From: Chitinophagaceae bacterium
GTDB taxonomy: Bacteria > Bacteroidota > Bacteroidia > Chitinophagales > Chitinophagaceae
Length of the DNA stretch: 64,000 nucleotides
Reading direction: 5' to 3'
NCBI GenBank assembly: GCA_003168265.1
Contig: PMSV01000019.1
Span: forward strand, 186,001 to 250,000
The translations under genes and the position numbers were made by a program. The notes below the pieces were generated by a model that searched no databases, was not told the origin of the DNA, and saw only the letters and a program-made list of their open reading frames with translations. Below are positions 46,259 to 54,945 of the stretch, piece after piece. The first letter of the stretch is position 1, and the number at the start of each line of letters is the position of its first letter.

Positions 46259-47008
46259 ATGCAACCGAACTGCCGATGGATGTTATTTGCGCCGATTTGT
46301 CTACTGCTATGGAAGGGGCATACCGAATCGGCCCAAAACCAAAATCCCTTTCCTAAAATAAAAGATATTCCCCCTCCTGCGGGATTCCATCGTCTCCCTC
46401 AAAATAGCCATTCCTTTTCAGCGTGGCTCGAAGATTTGAAACTTAAAAAGAACAAGACCGTCTTTCTATTCAATGGCAAACCCAAAGGTGATCAAACCGC
46501 TCAATTTGCCGTGATTGATCTGCCTATTGGCCATGAGGACCTTCAGCAATGCGCAGATGCCGTTATAAGACTCAGGGCGGAATGGCTATATGCGGGGGGC
46601 CGGTTTGCGGAGATAGTATTTTACGACAATGCCAGCCGCGCCTATCGTTTCAGTGGCCAAGGGGATCGCACCCTTTTTGAAGCCTATTTAAGAAAGGTAT
46701 TTGCAGCTTGCGGAACGCTTTCGCTGGAACATCAGCTTCAACCAGTTAAACATATCGCCGATCTGAGACCCGGAGATGTGCTCATTCATGGAGGTTCTCC
46801 GGGACATGCTGTGATCATCGTTGACTATGCAATCAATGAGAGAGGGGAGAAAGTATTCCTCCTGGCCCAGGGCTATATGCCGGCCCAGGACATTCATATC
46901 CTGATCAATCCTAATGACCGGGCCATGAGTCCCTGGTATTCCCTGCCGGATGAAAGGATCGAAACGCCGGAATGGTCTTTTACTAAAGCTCATTTCAAAA
47001 CCTGGTGA
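46259..47008 (+). CDS. DUF4846 domain protein, exported
   Basis: 249 aa. A hydrophobic N-terminus (to about residue 24) is followed by a Pro-rich stretch and then the DUF4846 pattern: SFSAWLEDLKLKKNKTVFLFNGKPKGDQ, VIDLPIGHEDLQQCADAVIRLRAEWLY, VKHIADLRPGDVLIHGGSPGHAVIIVD and LLAQGYMPAQDIHIL. The last part resembles NlpC/P60-like hydrolases, with a conserved His and Asp, suggesting a cell-wall role, but this is inference. It is divergent from the sigma-54 activator gene. Confidence 0.78.
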   Translation: MQPNCRWMLFAPICLLLWKGHTESAQNQNPFPKIKDIPPPAGFHRLPQNSHSFSAWLEDLKLKKNKTVFLFNGKPKGDQTAQFAVIDLPIGHEDLQQCADAVIRLRAEWLYAGGRFAEIVFYDNASRAYRFSGQGDRTLFEAYLRKVFAACGTLSLEHQLQPVKHIADLRPGDVLIHGGSPGHAVIIVDYAINERGEKVFLLAQGYMPAQDIHILINPNDRAMSPWYSLPDERIETPEWSFTKAHFKTW

Positions 47009-47097
47009 AAAAAGTAATAATCCGAGGTATTTTTCCGTTGTAGGAATGAGTGTTATGAATTAGTTTAGTAAGGTTCTATAAGCACCCATAATCCCTC

Positions 47098-47235
47098 ATG
47101 AAAAACAATCCGGAACCAAGGTTCCATTCCCCGAAAAGAATTTTCTTCAAGCTATTTATTCTTGGATCTTTTCTCCTGGGATTCCTGTATAGTTTTTTGC
47201 TGCTTTTCAATTCTGTATTGAAAGCAATACGTTGA
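47098..47235 (+). CDS. Small membrane peptide (putative)
   Basis: 45 codons from an ATG at 47098. A basic start (MKNNPEPRFHSPKR) is followed by one clear hydrophobic helix of about 22 residues (residues 18-39) and a short basic end. The stop directly abuts the alpha-fucosidase gene's last codon. No homologue is recognised and the length is near the limit for chance; a positive-then-hydrophobic layout is its main support. Confidence 0.4.
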   Translation: MKNNPEPRFHSPKRIFFKLFILGSFLLGFLYSFLLLFNSVLKAIR

Positions 47236-48567
47236 TCAACCCTCTGTTTCTATCTCAATGACCCGGTCCGTGTCATTTTTTTCCAAATCATGTATGTCAA
47301 TCATCAGGTAATGATCCGGCAGTGTTTGAAATTTCAGGCTCTGTTTATTGGTAAATTGCCGGACAGCCTTCACTTTATAAGGAAATTCCAGGAAAAACCG
47401 GTCTCCGTCGTATTTGAACAGGTGTAGATAAACTTTGTTCTCTTTCCGGGTCACCGCACCCCAGGCCGCGGGTCTCATGAATCCTGCCTTGGTACCGTAA
47501 ATCGTGGGGCCATAGGTTTTTAGCCAGTTTCCCATCGAATCCAGCCTGTCTGTGAATTCAGGTTGTATATTTCCGTTAGGAAGCGGACCGATATTAAGCA
47601 ATAGATTCGCTCCCAGAGCCGCATCTTTTATCAGCAACTGGATCAATTCGCGGGTGGATTTATAATTCCTGTCCGTTATATTGAATCCCCAGCTATCATT
47701 CATGGTTATGCAAGACTCCAGGGGCATTTTATTGGATATTTCCTGGAAACTAAGGCCGGATTTATTTTCACCCGGCAGGTCCTGTTCGAACATTTGAAAA
47801 TCCTCTCCGGGAAAAGGGTTGAGATGATGGTTATTTCCAATCAGGCATTGGGGTTGGAGTTTGTGAATCAGCTCATAAATTTCATTTAGTTTCCAGTCAA
47901 TACGGGAACTTCTGTCGGCCGCTCCTTCCGGAGCCGTCTGGTCCCAATAACCGTCAAACCAGACCCCGGAGATCTCGCCATAGTTGGTCAACAATTCAGT
48001 CAACTGATTCTTCATGAATTGCAAATACCGGGCATAGTCACCCATTCCCCTTCTTCCTGTTCCTTGCCCTACCCGACCAGTCTGGTGTGGGTAATCCTCC
48101 CTGTACCAATCCAGAAGGGAATAATAGACAAAGAGCTTGATGTCCTGCTTATGGCATTCATCGGCTAGTAGTTTGACCGCATCCTTTCCCCAATAGGTAT
48201 TGGTAATCTTCCAGTCTGATTGTTTGGTGTCCCAGTTGCTGAATCCGTCATGGTGGCGGGTGATGAGCGTGATATATTGCATTCCCGCCCTTTTTGCCCC
48301 TCCCACCCATTTGGCCGCATCAAAATCGTAGGGGTCGAAAATATTCAGAAGCCTCTTGTATTCATCAACATGGATATTGCGGTTATTCATGACCCATTCC
48401 CCGTCTCCAAGGACACTGAAAGCTCCCCAGTGGATGAACATACCAAAACGCGCGCTGTCAAACCAATGTCTTGCTTTGAGGTTTTCCGGCCCTGGCTGGT
48501 ATCCGGATTGGGAATAAAGCGATGAAAAAGGAATAAAGCAAATGGCAATAAGTAAGTATTTTCTCAT
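47236..48567 (-). CDS. Alpha-L-fucosidase, GH29 family
   Basis: 443 aa with a signal peptide (about 1-20, ending LYSQ). The GH29 pattern is ARFGMFIHWGAFSVLGDGEWVMNN, ITRHHDGFSNWDTKQSDW, and the nucleophile Asp205 in GVWFDGYWD. It releases L-fucose from glycans. A second, weaker domain follows near 340 (VRQFTNKQSLKF region). Family GH29 includes secreted and periplasmic forms; this one should be exported. Its end meets the small membrane peptide gene. Confidence 0.92.
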   Translation of the reverse strand: MRKYLLIAICFIPFSSLYSQSGYQPGPENLKARHWFDSARFGMFIHWGAFSVLGDGEWVMNNRNIHVDEYKRLLNIFDPYDFDAAKWVGGAKRAGMQYITLITRHHDGFSNWDTKQSDWKITNTYWGKDAVKLLADECHKQDIKLFVYYSLLDWYREDYPHQTGRVGQGTGRRGMGDYARYLQFMKNQLTELLTNYGEISGVWFDGYWDQTAPEGAADRSSRIDWKLNEIYELIHKLQPQCLIGNNHHLNPFPGEDFQMFEQDLPGENKSGLSFQEISNKMPLESCITMNDSWGFNITDRNYKSTRELIQLLIKDAALGANLLLNIGPLPNGNIQPEFTDRLDSMGNWLKTYGPTIYGTKAGFMRPAAWGAVTRKENKVYLHLFKYDGDRFFLEFPYKVKAVRQFTNKQSLKFQTLPDHYLMIDIHDLEKNDTDRVIEIETEG

Positions 48568-48624
48568 ATTGGCGTGTTTTGATTTTACTGAACAGGCATG
48601 GCCGACGATCAGGCGCCTAAAAAT

Positions 48625-48651
48625 AAGAAATCCCGAAAAGGTTCCGGGATT
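48625..48651 (-). terminator. Terminator between pdhB and the fucosidase gene
   Basis: AATCCCG pairs perfectly with CGGGATT around 9 nt, followed on the minus strand by TTCTTATTTTTAGG. It ends 22 bp past the pdhB stop codon. Confidence 0.72.
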
Positions 48652-48672
48652 GAAAATTTTCAGACAATATTC

Positions 48673-49659
48673 TCATTTCTTCAAATACATCACCTCCTTA
48701 ACCAATTTCACTGTCCTGGCCACATCGGGCAGGGCTGCTGCGACTAAATTGGGGGCATAATGCAGGGGCGCGTCGGCCGAAGTAATACGGCGTATCGGGG
48801 CATCCAGATAATCAAATCCTTCTTTTTGAATATTATATGCAATTTCGGAAGATACCGAAGCAAAGGGCCATTGTTCTTCCACAATGACCAGCCTGTTTGT
48901 TTTTTTAACGCTTTCAAGAATCGTCTTCCAGTCCAGGGGCCTGATCGTCCGCAGATCGATCACTTCGGCGCTAACTCCTTCCTTTTCCAATTCAGAAGCA
49001 GCAGCAAGTGCGATCTTCATCATCTTATTATAAGAAACAATGGTGACATCGTTTCCCTGTTTTTTGACATCCGCCTTGCCTATTTCGATATAATACTCTT
49101 CTTCCGGAATATCGAACTTGTCTCCATACATCACTTCACTTTCCATAAAGATCACCGGGTCCTCTTCGTAACGAATGGCCTGTTTCAGCAAGCCTTTAGC
49201 ATCATAACCAGTACAGGGGGAAATAACTTTTATACCTGGAATATTTGCATAATAACTTTCAAATGCTGTGGAATGCTGGGCGCCAAGTTGGCCTGCCGAA
49301 CCGTTGGGCCCCCTGAAAACGATGGGACAACCAACTTGCCCTCCACTCATAGCCAGCATTTTGGATGCCACATTCAATATCTGGTCAAGAGCAAGAGCCG
49401 CAAAATTCCAGGTCATGTATTCCACAATCGGACGAAGCCCGTTCTGAGCTGCCCCTACAGCCAATCCGGTAAAACCCAGCTCTGAAATCGGGGTATCGAT
49501 CACCCTTTTAGGTCCGAATTCATCCAGCATGCCCTGGCTTACTTTATAGGCCCCATTGTATTCCGCAACCTCTTCACCCATTAAGAATACCCGGTCATCC
49601 CTGCGCATTTCCTCACTCATCGCCTCTCTCAGGGCTTCCCTTAAAGCTATGCTTCTCAT
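48673..49659 (-). CDS. pdhB: Pyruvate dehydrogenase E1 beta subunit
   Basis: 328 aa from the ATG at 49659, the start that gives MRSIALREALREAMSEEMRRD and the family length; the frame upstream is open but has no matching extension. The transketolase-like domain shows GEEVAEYNGAYKVSQGML, the cofactor/partner region with RGPNGSAGQLGAQHS, and the C-terminal domain VIDLRTIRPLDWKTI with VEEQWPFASV. It forms the E1 enzyme with PdhA to make acetyl-CoA from pyruvate. pdhA is not in this window, so it is presumably encoded elsewhere. The branched-chain E1 beta is a less likely alternative. Confidence 0.88.
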   Translation of the reverse strand: MRSIALREALREAMSEEMRRDDRVFLMGEEVAEYNGAYKVSQGMLDEFGPKRVIDTPISELGFTGLAVGAAQNGLRPIVEYMTWNFAALALDQILNVASKMLAMSGGQVGCPIVFRGPNGSAGQLGAQHSTAFESYYANIPGIKVISPCTGYDAKGLLKQAIRYEEDPVIFMESEVMYGDKFDIPEEEYYIEIGKADVKKQGNDVTIVSYNKMMKIALAAASELEKEGVSAEVIDLRTIRPLDWKTILESVKKTNRLVIVEEQWPFASVSSEIAYNIQKEGFDYLDAPIRRITSADAPLHYAPNLVAAALPDVARTVKLVKEVMYLKK

Positions 49660-49779
49660 TCCTTGGTAGTTTATTGAGGTGCAAAAATATCCCCTCACAC
49701 TCAATTCAGCAAATTTGAACGGTCTGAGGACCCGCAGCCCGAAAACAGAAAATTCGATAGCCTTCCCGGGCGCAAGTGT

Positions 49780-49787
49780 TATTTTTG
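49780..49787 (+). promoter_or_regulatory. Candidate -7 box for dinB-like gene
   Basis: TATTTTTG lies 41 bp upstream of the DinB-family ATG. No well-spaced TTG is seen upstream. Confidence 0.4.
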
Positions 49788-49828
49788 CATACCGAAGGCA
49801 AATCAGTATTCCCAAAACAGGACCAGCC

Positions 49829-50299
49829 ATGATTATACAATCCCTTGCGGCAGAACTAAACCAGATCATATCATTATACTATGAGAAATTATCTCTTATG
49901 TCCGAAACCGATTTCCAATTCAGGTATTCTCCGGAAAAATGGAGTAAGAAGGAATTTTTGGGACATTTGATCGATTCGGCGCAGAACAATATCCGCCGTT
50001 TCATAGTTTCCCAGTATGAGTCATCTCCAAAAATTATCTATGACCAGGAAGCCTGGGTCCGTATCTGTGCATACTCCAGGGAGGATTATCCCGTAAAAGA
50101 CCTGATCCAGTTTTGGAGATTGCTGAACCTGCATATTGTCGCCATTCTTTCAAATTTGGGAGTGGACGATTCGCTGAAAAAATGCATGACGAATGGTCCG
50201 GAACCCTTAACAGTTTATTGGCTGGCAGCAGATTATATCAAACATCTGAAACATCATTTGCACCAGATCCTGGACCTGCAGCAGGTCCCTTATCCCTGA
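49829..50299 (+). CDS. DinB-family metal-dependent protein
   Basis: 156 aa from the ATG at 49829. DinB four-helix bundle features: LAAELNQIISLYYEKLSLMSETDFQFRYSPEKWSKKEFLGHLIDSAQNNIRRFI, with His residues in GHLIDSA, NLHIV and KHLKHHLHQIL in positions that coordinate a metal in the fold. Family members are thiol transferases or hydrolases (DNA-damage-inducible in Bacillus). It is followed by the cvfB-like gene after 13 bp. Confidence 0.88.
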   Translation: MIIQSLAAELNQIISLYYEKLSLMSETDFQFRYSPEKWSKKEFLGHLIDSAQNNIRRFIVSQYESSPKIIYDQEAWVRICAYSREDYPVKDLIQFWRLLNLHIVAILSNLGVDDSLKKCMTNGPEPLTVYWLAADYIKHLKHHLHQILDLQQVPYP

Positions 50300-50312
50300 A
50301 GAACCAGTCGGC

Positions 50313-51149
50313 ATGAATATAAAAATCGGAGAATACAATCAGCTTAAGATCGTCAGGCTAACCGCCATCGGGGTCTATCTGGATGATGGCCAGGACGGGG
50401 TCCTTGTACCCAAGCGTTTTGTACCTAGGGAAGTGAAAGTAGGAGAAGAACTAAATGTCTTTATTTATCACGACGGGGAGGGCCGGGTGATCGCGACAAC
50501 CCAGCATCCATTGGGAATCCTGGGGGATATTGTAAAACTGCGTGCTGTAAGCATTTCGCCTCATGGCGCTTTTTTGGATATGGGTCTCATGAAGGACCTT
50601 TTTGTACCAAAATCGCAGCAGATTCAAAAAATGATCCCCCATGGTAATTACCTGATAAAGATCTACCTGGATGAAATGACAGGAAGACTTGCAGGTACCG
50701 AAAGAATAGATGCCTTCCTCAGCAATGAGGAATTAACTGTCGGGCATTTGCAGATGGTGGACCTTATTGTTTATCGAAAAACAGATATTGGATACCTGAT
50801 GATCATCAACAACCGGCATACGGGGGTCTTGCATTTCAATGATGTGTACAGGCCCGTCGGAATTGGCGATCATTTCAAAGGCTATATTAAAAACATCCTG
50901 CCCGACAATAAGCTCGATGTGGCAATCGGCAAGGCAGGTTACGAAAGAGTGGATGAAGAATCTGAAAAAATAATGAATTTGCTTGGACAACATCATGGTT
51001 TCTTACCTTACCATGATAAATCCAGTCCGGAAGATATTTATCGCATTTTCGGCATGAGTAAAAAGACATTCAAGATGGCCCTCGGACGTCTCTATAAAAA
51101 TAAAAAAGTCCTTATCCTGGACAATGGTTTTCAGGAGGCGGAGGAGTGA
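50313..51149 (+). CDS. CvfB-family S1-domain RNA-binding protein
   Basis: 278 aa. Three S1-like OB folds in the N-terminal two thirds: LTAIGVYLDDGQDGVLVPKRFVP, KLRAVSISPHGAFLDMGLMKDLFVPKSQQ and MIINNRHTGVLHFNDVYRPVGIGD. A C-terminal winged helix ends ...MSKKTFKMALGRLYKNKKVLIL, the typical CvfB layout. CvfB binds RNA and affects virulence factor production in Staphylococcus; here a general RNA role is likely. It sits with the dinB-like gene. Confidence 0.9.
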   Translation: MNIKIGEYNQLKIVRLTAIGVYLDDGQDGVLVPKRFVPREVKVGEELNVFIYHDGEGRVIATTQHPLGILGDIVKLRAVSISPHGAFLDMGLMKDLFVPKSQQIQKMIPHGNYLIKIYLDEMTGRLAGTERIDAFLSNEELTVGHLQMVDLIVYRKTDIGYLMIINNRHTGVLHFNDVYRPVGIGDHFKGYIKNILPDNKLDVAIGKAGYERVDEESEKIMNLLGQHHGFLPYHDKSSPEDIYRIFGMSKKTFKMALGRLYKNKKVLILDNGFQEAEE

Positions 51150-51151
51150 AA

Positions 51152-51682
51152 CTAAATCTCCTTTTTCATCAGTAAATCTGTCTGCGGATCGTCTCCCAGC
51201 ATGAATATATGCTCTCCGAAGATCTGAAACCCGAATTTCCGGTAAAACGCAATGGCTCTTGCATTGTGCTCCCAAACTCCCAGCCATACCGCCTTTTTAT
51301 TTTTTTCGCGGGCAATATTCAATGCGGATTCCATCAGGGCTTTTCCAATTCCCTTTCCTATCGTTTTTTGTTCGGTATATAGGCGGAGGATTTCAATGAC
51401 AGCTATGCCGGTCAGTCCCTCAGGTTTTTCAGATTCGTTTTCAGATTCGCGTAATTTTATATAACCCACGCAGATATCTTCCAACCATGCAAGTAAAAAA
51501 ATATTTTCCGGATCGGCAGTTTCAGCAGATAGAGATTCGGGGTTGTAATGACTGTTCATGAATTTGTCCATGTTCTCTGCCGTATTAAAACGGGCAAATG
51601 CGTCATAAAAGGTCCGACGGCTCAGGGAGGCGATAAGATCGCCATCTTCCCGGGAAGCCCTGGTTATAGAAATAAATGACAT
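51152..51682 (-). CDS. GNAT-family N-acetyltransferase
   Basis: 176 aa. The acetyl-CoA binding motif is QKTIGKGIGKALMESALNIAREK (residues about 112-134), followed by WLGVWEHNARAIAFYRKFGFQIFGEH. It transfers acetyl groups to an amine of unknown identity. It is the last gene of a four-gene minus-strand operon, 6 bp after the thiolase stop. Confidence 0.88.
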   Translation of the reverse strand: MSFISITRASREDGDLIASLSRRTFYDAFARFNTAENMDKFMNSHYNPESLSAETADPENIFLLAWLEDICVGYIKLRESENESEKPEGLTGIAVIEILRLYTEQKTIGKGIGKALMESALNIAREKNKKAVWLGVWEHNARAIAFYRKFGFQIFGEHIFMLGDDPQTDLLMKKEI

Positions 51683-51688
51683 ATTCTT

Positions 51689-52876
51689 TTATGACAGGTT
51701 TTCAATGACCATTGCACTGGCGCCACCGCCACCATTACATATTCCTGCCGCTCCGTAACGGGCATTGTTTTGTTTTAGGATATGTATCAGCGTGACAACG
51801 ATCCTGGCTCCACTGCATCCCAGCGGATGTCCAATGGAGACGGCCCCTCCATTCACATTCACCCTTGCCGGATCCAGCTTCATCCTCCGGCTGTTTTCAA
51901 TGCCTACTACGGCAAATGCTTCATTGAGCTCAAAATAGGAGATGTCTTCCATTTTCAATCCGGCCTTAGCCACGGCTTTAGGAACAGCCAGGGAAGGAGT
52001 CGTTGTAAACCATTGCGGAGCTTGCTCCGCATCGGCATAGGAGATGATCCTGGCAATCGGTTTCAATCCAAGTTCTTCAGCCTTTTCCCGGCTCATCAAA
52101 AGCAGCGCTGCGGCGCCATCGTTCATGGTGCTGGCATTGGCGGCAGTCACTGATCCCTCGGGCAAAAAAGCCGGTTTCAGATCGGGAATTTTTTCGAATT
52201 TGACATTAAAGGGTTCCTCATCTCGCTTGATGAGCTGCGGTTCTCCTTTTTTTTGAGGAATGGAAACCGGCACGATTTCGTCCCTGAACCTTCCATCCGT
52301 TGTAGCTGCCTGGGCTCGCTTATAACTTTCAACTGCAAATGCATCCTGATTGGCCCGGCTTATGCCGCATTCCCTGGCGCAGAGCTCAGCAGCATGGCCC
52401 ATGGCCTTGCCATCGTATACATCAGTCAATCCGTCTTTGGCCAACCCATCTACCAGGCTTACATCTCCATACTTGTTTCCCCAACGCAGTTGAGGAGCGT
52501 AGTAAGGCGTATTGCTCATGCTTTCCATCCCTCCGGCAATGACAATATCGGCATCTCCTAAAATTATACTCTGTGCAGCCAGCGCAATCGCTTTCATACC
52601 GCTTGCACAGACTTTATTGATCGTTGTACAAATGACTTTATCCGGAAGCCCTGCGAATTTGGATGCCTGCCTGGCAGGAGCCTGTCCAAGATTGGCCTGC
52701 AATACATTCCCCATCAGAACATCCTCCACCTTGTCCGGGCTGATTCCTGATTTTTCCATAACTGCCCGAATCGCAATTGCGCCCAATTTGGTTGCTGTAA
52801 AATCCTTCAAAACACCTCCAAAACTTCCTATAGGAGTTCGCAATGCGGAAATAATATAAACTTCTCTTTTGTTCAT
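51689..52876 (-). CDS. Acetyl-CoA C-acyltransferase (thiolase)
   Basis: 395 aa from the ATG at 52876. Catalytic Cys90 is in NKVCASGMKAI; the C-terminal Cys/His motif region is GGAVSIGHPLGCSGARIVVTLIH and GICNGGGGASAMVIE. It cleaves or forms acetoacetyl-CoA/3-ketoacyl-CoA. Next to an acyl-CoA dehydrogenase gene in one operon (4 bp from YggS), a role in beta-oxidation or branched-chain amino acid breakdown is likely; the substrate chain length cannot be decided. Confidence 0.92.
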   Translation of the reverse strand: MNKREVYIISALRTPIGSFGGVLKDFTATKLGAIAIRAVMEKSGISPDKVEDVLMGNVLQANLGQAPARQASKFAGLPDKVICTTINKVCASGMKAIALAAQSIILGDADIVIAGGMESMSNTPYYAPQLRWGNKYGDVSLVDGLAKDGLTDVYDGKAMGHAAELCARECGISRANQDAFAVESYKRAQAATTDGRFRDEIVPVSIPQKKGEPQLIKRDEEPFNVKFEKIPDLKPAFLPEGSVTAANASTMNDGAAALLLMSREKAEELGLKPIARIISYADAEQAPQWFTTTPSLAVPKAVAKAGLKMEDISYFELNEAFAVVGIENSRRMKLDPARVNVNGGAVSIGHPLGCSGARIVVTLIHILKQNNARYGAAGICNGGGGASAMVIENLS

Positions 52877-52880
52877 AAAT

Positions 52881-53555
52881 CTAGATTTTAACCCTTTCCC
52901 CAAAAATCAGGCTTCCTATCCTAACCATATTGCTTCCTTCTTCGATAGCGATCCTGTAATCCCCGCTCATGCCCATCGATAGCCACTTGAAAGAAAGGAC
53001 CGGATGAACAATTTTCGCGTATTGATCATAGAGAACCTTAAGCCGTTGAAACTCTTTGCGGATCTTTTCCGGTTCATTGCTAAAGGAAGCCATCCCCATA
53101 AGCCCGCAGATTCTTAAACAAGGATCACCTGCCGGCAAATGATCGCGGAAAATATCTTCCAGTTCCTGTTCATCGAAACCGAATTTGGTTTCCTCTTCAG
53201 CAATATGAACCTGTAAAAGACAGGACGACTGCCGCTTCTCCTTAATGGCTTGTTTTGTGATCTCCTGCAAGAGCCTGAGACTATCCACACCGTGTATGAG
53301 GTGCACAAAGGGCAGGATTTGCTTCACCTTATTGGATTGAAGATGACCTATAAAATGCCAGCGAATATCTTCAGGTAAAAGGGGCCTTTTTTCGATCAGT
53401 TCCTGGACATAGTTCTCTCCAAAATCCCGCTGGCCTAAATCATACAATTCTTTGATATCCGATGTCGGCTTGGTCTTGGAAACGGCCACCAGTTCAACTC
53501 CACCTGGCTCTATCTCTTCCCAGATTCCTCTAAACCTATTCTGATCAATTGGCAT
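52881..53555 (-). CDS. YggS-family pyridoxal phosphate-binding protein
   Basis: 224 aa. The PLP-binding Lys27 is in LVAVSKTKP, and DFGENYVQEL, WHFIGHLQSNKVK, GVDSLRLLQEI and FGFDEQELE follow the standard order, ending in SMGMSGDYRIAIEEGSNMVRIG. The protein buffers free PLP. It is inserted between acyl-CoA dehydrogenase and thiolase genes, a less usual partner set; the frames are 4-7 bp apart. Confidence 0.92.
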   Translation of the reverse strand: MPIDQNRFRGIWEEIEPGGVELVAVSKTKPTSDIKELYDLGQRDFGENYVQELIEKRPLLPEDIRWHFIGHLQSNKVKQILPFVHLIHGVDSLRLLQEITKQAIKEKRQSSCLLQVHIAEEETKFGFDEQELEDIFRDHLPAGDPCLRICGLMGMASFSNEPEKIRKEFQRLKVLYDQYAKIVHPVLSFKWLSMGMSGDYRIAIEEGSNMVRIGSLIFGERVKI

Positions 53556-53562
53556 TTTTGTT

Positions 53563-54717
53563 TCATTTGAGTATGGCCCTTCCGATTACAATTCGCTGGA
53601 CCTCACTAGTCCCCTCATAGATCTGAGTGATCTTAGCATCCCTCATCAGTCTTTCCACATGATATTCTTTTACATATCCATATCCTCCATGAATCTGTAC
53701 CGCCTCAGTCGAGACCCACATGGCCGTTTCACTTGCATATACTTTAGCCATCGATGAACTCAGTGAATAATCCAATCTATTGTCCTTTTCCCAAGCTGCT
53801 TTGAAACATAGCATTTTTGCGGCTTCGATTCGGGTCGCCATGTCGGCCAGTTTGAACTGAATAGCCTGGTGGTGCATGATCTCCTTTCCAAAAGCCTTTC
53901 GCTCTTTAGAATATTTAAGCGAAAGCTCATAGGCTCCGGAAGCGATGCCCAAGGCTTGGGAAGCGATGCCGATACGGCCTCCGGACAGGGTTTTCATGGC
54001 AAATGTAAATCCGAATCCATCCTCACCGATCCTGTTCTCCTTCGGGACTTTTACATCGTTAAATAAAATGCTATGAGTATCGCTGCCCCTGATCCCTAAT
54101 TTATTCTCTTTTGGACCGACCGTTACTCCGGGCCAGTTTTTTTCAACAATGAGGACATTAATGCCCTTACTGCCCCTGGATGCATCAGTTTGGGCAATAA
54201 CAAGATAGATGCTGGCCGAATTCCCGTTAGAAATCCAGTTCTTCGTTCCATTCAATATAAAATGGTCCCCCTTGTCTTCAGCCATGGTGCGTTGGGAAGT
54301 AGCGTCGCTTCCGGCTTCAGGTTCACTGAGCAGGAAGGCGCCGATATAGAGTTGGCCGTCTTTAATTCCCTGTGCCAGGGGGCTCAGGTATTTTTGTTTT
54401 TGTTCTTCTGTCCCAAAAGCTTCCAGGCCAAAACAAACCAGGCTGTTATTCACGCTCATGCAAACACTTACACTGGCGTCGATCTTACTGATCTCTTCCA
54501 TAGCCAGTACATAACTGATCGTGTCCATGCCCGAACCGCCATAACGGGTATCCACCATCATTCCCATAAAGCCTAATTCAGCCAGTTTAAGGATCTGCTG
54601 AGTAGGAAATTTCTGATGCTCGTCCCTTTCAATGACACCAGGCAAGCACTCCTTAACCACAAAATCCCTGGCTGCTTTTTGAATCATTAGATGCTCTTCT
54701 GATAATTGAAATTCCAT
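53563..54717 (-). CDS. Acyl-CoA dehydrogenase
   Basis: 384 aa FAD enzyme. The N-terminal helical part (EEHLMIQKAARDFVVKEC), FAD/substrate loop FLLSEPEAGSDA, KNWISNG, and the catalytic Glu368 in IYEGTSEVQR mark the short/medium-chain branch. First gene of the operon with YggS, thiolase and GNAT genes. Which acyl-CoA it oxidises is not visible; isovaleryl- or short-chain types are possible. Confidence 0.92.
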   Translation of the reverse strand: MEFQLSEEHLMIQKAARDFVVKECLPGVIERDEHQKFPTQQILKLAELGFMGMMVDTRYGGSGMDTISYVLAMEEISKIDASVSVCMSVNNSLVCFGLEAFGTEEQKQKYLSPLAQGIKDGQLYIGAFLLSEPEAGSDATSQRTMAEDKGDHFILNGTKNWISNGNSASIYLVIAQTDASRGSKGINVLIVEKNWPGVTVGPKENKLGIRGSDTHSILFNDVKVPKENRIGEDGFGFTFAMKTLSGGRIGIASQALGIASGAYELSLKYSKERKAFGKEIMHHQAIQFKLADMATRIEAAKMLCFKAAWEKDNRLDYSLSSSMAKVYASETAMWVSTEAVQIHGGYGYVKEYHVERLMRDAKITQIYEGTSEVQRIVIGRAILK

Positions 54718-54736
54718 GTTTATTGATATAAGTGAG

Positions 54737-54768
54737 CAAAAATAATTAAATCAGACTAAAACTAACAA
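54737..54768 (-). promoter_or_regulatory. Promoter of the ACAD-YggS-thiolase-GNAT operon
   Basis: On the minus strand TTG (54768-54766) and TATTTTTG (54744-54737) are 21 bp apart, a full match to the Bacteroidota pattern. The ATG is 20 bp beyond. Confidence 0.55.
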
Positions 54769-54863
54769 TCGTTAGGATTTGGTTCAAAAACAGTTTTGGC
54801 ATAATGCCTTATATTTGCCCATTGCTGTCTATATGAATTGTATTGGGCGAGACCTTTAATACC

Positions 54864-54935
54864 ATCCGGCTCTGTTCGCCGGATATAATTTTGCATAATT
54901 ATAGTCCCCGGTACCGTTCCTGTTAATCCAACAGG
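54864..54935 (+). promoter_or_regulatory. Leader region of the arginine deiminase operon: two hairpins and a -7 box
   Basis: ATCCGGC/GCCGGAT (54864-54884) lies directly before TAATTTTG (54886-54893), a -7 consensus, and CCTGTT-AATCC-AACAGG (54919-54935) follows it, ending 10 bp before the ATG. No well-spaced TTG was found. The first hairpin could overlap an operator and the second would lie in the 5' leader and near the ribosome site. Confidence 0.35.
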
Positions 54936-54945
54936 TAATTATCTT

